DNA of 47,654 nt, taken from contig CALMVI010000098.1 of NCBI GenBank assembly GCA_937873095.1, positions 1 to 47,654 of the forward strand. The letters run 5' to 3'. Source of the stretch: an uncultured Acetobacteraceae bacterium (lineage in GTDB: Bacteria > Pseudomonadota > Alphaproteobacteria > Acetobacterales > Acetobacteraceae). Positions 45,757-47,654 of this stretch are shown here, in pieces. The position numbers and the translations under genes were made by a program. Position 1 is the first letter of the stretch. Every line of letters begins with the position of its first letter. The notes under the pieces are model-generated. The model was given only the letters and a program-made list of their open reading frames with translations, was not told the DNA's origin and ran no database searches.

Positions 45757-46347
45757 ATGAAGACGATGAACGACCTGTTCCTGCACTTCCTGCAGGACAT
45801 CTACTACGCCGAAAAGGCGTTCGCGAAATCCTCGACCAAGATCATGAAGGCGGTCCAGAACGAGGAGGTCCGCAAGATCCTCAAGAAGGCCAAGGACAAC
45901 GCGCAGGAGCCGATCGAGGCGCTCGACCGCGTGTTCGAGGCGGTCGACAAGCGGCCGCGCGGCAAGACCTGCGAGGCGATGAACGGCCTGCTTGCCGAGT
46001 GCCAGGAAGCCATAGAGGAGGGCGAGCCGGGCCCGGTGCTGGACGCGGCCCTGATCGCCAGCGTGCAGGGGATCAAGACCTACGAGGTCACCCGCTACGG
46101 CTCGCTGCTCGCCTTCGCCCGCAAGATGGGCCTGCACAGCGCGGTCGAGGAACTGCAGAAACTGCGCGACGCCGCCCATGCCGATGACGAGGAACTCACC
46201 AGGATCGCCGATGGCGGCGTCAACACCGAAGCCTCCGGCAAGCGCGGCCAGGACGAGCAGGCCAGCGAGCCGGACCAGGACGAGGAGCCGGGCGAGGCGG
46301 ACGAAAAGGGCAAGCCGAAGACCGTAAGGAAGCCCGCCAAGCGCTAG
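45757..46347 (+). CDS. YciE/DUF892 ferritin-like protein
   Basis: A 196-residue protein with an N-terminal DUF892 four-helix domain (residues 1-150): MNDLFLHFLQDIYYAEKAF, KAVQNEEVRKILKKAKDNAQ, VDKRPRGKTCEAMNGLLAEC, DAALIASVQGIKTYEVTRYG. The Glu and His positions resemble a di-metal ferritin-like site. The C-terminal 50 residues are acidic and Lys-rich, a non-conserved tail. Homologues are often induced by stress. A GGAG site precedes the ATG. The gene is followed by dispersed repeat copy B. Confidence 0.87.
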   Translation: MKTMNDLFLHFLQDIYYAEKAFAKSSTKIMKAVQNEEVRKILKKAKDNAQEPIEALDRVFEAVDKRPRGKTCEAMNGLLAECQEAIEEGEPGPVLDAALIASVQGIKTYEVTRYGSLLAFARKMGLHSAVEELQKLRDAAHADDEELTRIADGGVNTEASGKRGQDEQASEPDQDEEPGEADEKGKPKTVRKPAKR

Positions 46348-46355
46348 CGAGCAAG

Positions 46356-46469
46356 CTTGGGGCTCCGCCCCAAACCCCGCCGGGGGCGGGCGCCCCCGGA
46401 CCCGCAGATCATCGGTGTTATTGGGATCCAAACGCCCGGCGTTTGGCGGGGTGCGGGGCGGAGCCCCGC
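46356..46469 (-). repeat. Dispersed palindromic element, copy B (inverted relative to copy A)
   Basis: Its reverse complement matches 25292-25402 nearly base for base over the central 95 bases, with three visible A/G differences. It begins 9 bases after the YciE-like stop codon. In both places the element sits at the 3' end of a gene. The two copies are 21 kb apart in opposite orientation. Confidence 0.8.
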
Positions 46470-46613
46470 TTCCTGCCTGTTTGCGCCTGCGGCGCCCACA
46501 GACTCACCGCCCCTGGCCTTTTCCGTATCGCATGACCGACAGGAGAGACGGGCCCCCGAGCAATCTCAAAAACTGCTCGATCTGGCGGCAGAACGTGCTA
46601 GGTCTGCCGCCGC

Positions 46614-47654
46614 ATGCGGCCCACACCCGTACTCTCCTCCAGCCGGCCACCGCTGAGGTGGTATTTCGGCTCGTCCTGCCTCGACGAAGCCAGCCTGGCG
46701 CTGACTCAGGACGGCCAGCCCGTCGAGCTTGAGCGCCGCCCGCTGGAGCTCCTAGCGCTTCTGCTCAGCCATGCCGGCGAAGTGGTGACCAAGGGCGAGA
46801 TCCTGGCCGCGCTGTGGACCGGGCGGGAAGTCTCGGACGCGTCGCTGACAAAATGCGTCGCACGCCTGCGCCGGGCGCTGAACGACACCGACCACACGAC
46901 CGTGCACACCGTCCACGGCTATGGCTACCGCCTCGCGATCCCGGTCACCGCCGAAGCACGGCCGGCGCCGCGCCCTGCGTCGGGCGCGGCGCCGCTTCGG
47001 CCAGGGCAGGCCGTGCCCGCGCGGCCCGGCTGGTCCCTGGTCCGCCATCTCGGCAGCGGCGCCGACGGCGAGACCTGGCTGTGCGAGGACGCGGCGACCC
47101 AGGATCGCAGGGCGCTCAAATTCGCCCGCGACGCGACCGACTCGGCCGCCCTGCGGCGCGAGGTCACGCTCGGCCGCGTGCTGCCCGACGCGGTGGGACA
47201 GCGCGACGACCTGTCCCGCGTGCTCGACTGGAACTTCGCCGAGCCGCCCTACTTCATCGCCACCGCCTGGCGGCCGCTCGGCAACCTGGAAGACTGGGCG
47301 GCGTCGCAGGGCGGCGTGGACAGGCTCGATTCCGGCCTGCGGATCGAGTTGGTCGCGGACATCGCCGACGCGCTGGCTGCCGCCCACGCCGCGGGCGTGC
47401 TCCACGCCAGCCTCAAGCCGGCCAACATCCTGGTGCGCACCAAACCCGACGGGCGGCCCGGCATCGTGCTGGCCGATTTCGGCAGGGGCGGCGCCGCGTC
47501 CGACCCGGCCGAAGCGCCGGGCGGGTCCGACCGCGACGCGCCCGGCCGCGCGGCGCGGCTCTACCAGGCGCCGGAGCTCGAGCCCGGCTGCGCGCCCACC
47601 GCGCAGGCCGACATCTATGCGCTGGGCGTGCTGCTGTTCCAGATGAGCGCGGGC
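46614..47654 (+). CDS. Winged-helix / protein-kinase-like fusion (truncated by window end)
   Basis: An open frame of 347 codons runs to the end of the window. Residues about 15-105 are an OmpR/CadC-type winged helix: ELERRPLELLALLLSHAGEV, VTKGEILAALWTGREVSDAS, LTKCVARLRRALND, VHTVHGYGYRLAIPV. After a Pro/Ala linker comes a Ser/Thr-kinase-like domain with a glycine loop (VRHLGSGADGETWLCED), the ATP Lys in RRALKFARD, LHASLKPANILV at the catalytic loop, LADFGRGG at the DFG position, and APELEPGCAPTAQADIYALG. The catalytic-loop Asp (HRD) is replaced by Ser, so this may be a pseudokinase. It joins DNA binding to a kinase fold without a receiver. Confidence 0.75.
   Translation, partial: MRPTPVLSSSRPPLRWYFGSSCLDEASLALTQDGQPVELERRPLELLALLLSHAGEVVTKGEILAALWTGREVSDASLTKCVARLRRALNDTDHTTVHTVHGYGYRLAIPVTAEARPAPRPASGAAPLRPGQAVPARPGWSLVRHLGSGADGETWLCEDAATQDRRALKFARDATDSAALRREVTLGRVLPDAVGQRDDLSRVLDWNFAEPPYFIATAWRPLGNLEDWAASQGGVDRLDSGLRIELVADIADALAAAHAAGVLHASLKPANILVRTKPDGRPGIVLADFGRGGAASDPAEAPGGSDRDAPGRAARLYQAPELEPGCAPTAQADIYALGVLLFQMSAG

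Overview
The window is about 70% G+C, almost fully coding, and reads as a chromosomal segment of an alphaproteobacterium, most likely an Acetobacteraceae-like member of the Rhodospirillales. The basis is protein resemblance and gene order (truB-rpsO-pnp, rpsT-dnaA, ilvB-ilvH-ilvC-leuA, kdsA-kdsB), not a database search. No tRNA or rRNA gene, CRISPR array, integrase or complete insertion sequence was recognised.

Layout. 1-1.8 kb is an accessory edge with an HNH nuclease and a decayed higBA toxin-antitoxin pair. 1.8-8.1 kb is core: an OmpA-type porin, truB, rpsO, pnp (with a long leader hairpin) and a nitronate monooxygenase-like flavoprotein. 8.2-18.2 kb is an accessory block holding three related 'SLGxxC' proteins (one resembling DUF1796 papain-like peptidases), an alpha/beta hydrolase, a frameshifted beta-helix protein, a sulfotransferase-like protein, a stand-alone adenylation enzyme with its own carrier protein, and a histone-deacetylase-fold amidohydrolase. 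The middle of the block (about 11.4-14.1 kb) is clearly lower in G+C than its flanks. 18.2-20.3 kb has a DUF192 protein and kdsA/kdsB. 20.4-25.6 kb is an overlapping run of two sensor kinases, a lone receiver, dapE and a membrane protein. 25.4-31.2 kb has an MFS exporter, a hybrid kinase and a membrane-anchored GH17-like glucan enzyme. 31.2-36.8 kb has a CoA-binding protein, a DUF2076 protein, a Maf pyrophosphatase, the two CoA-transferase subunits, rpsT and dnaA. 36.9-46.3 kb has a DUF4142 protein, serB, miaA, the branched-chain amino-acid genes ilvB, ilvH, ilvC and leuA, and a YciE-like protein. The window ends inside a gene joining an OmpR-type winged helix to a protein-kinase-like domain.

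Most interesting points. (1) Upstream of leuA lies an apparent leucine attenuator: a 42-codon leader ORF ending in a 20-codon stretch with five Leu codons, four of them CTT, followed directly by two perfect stem-loops. (2) The SLGxxC block, with adenylation enzyme, carrier protein, hydrolase, sulfotransferase and deacetylase-like enzyme, is the best candidate for an undescribed modification pathway. (3) Four contiguous 29-bp hairpin repeats separate maf from the CoA-transferase genes and include the stop codon of one and the ribosome-binding site of the other. (4) Dispersed palindromic elements recur at gene ends and appear to have lengthened at least three reading frames. (5) Single-base frameshifts fuse higB to higA and break the beta-helix gene.
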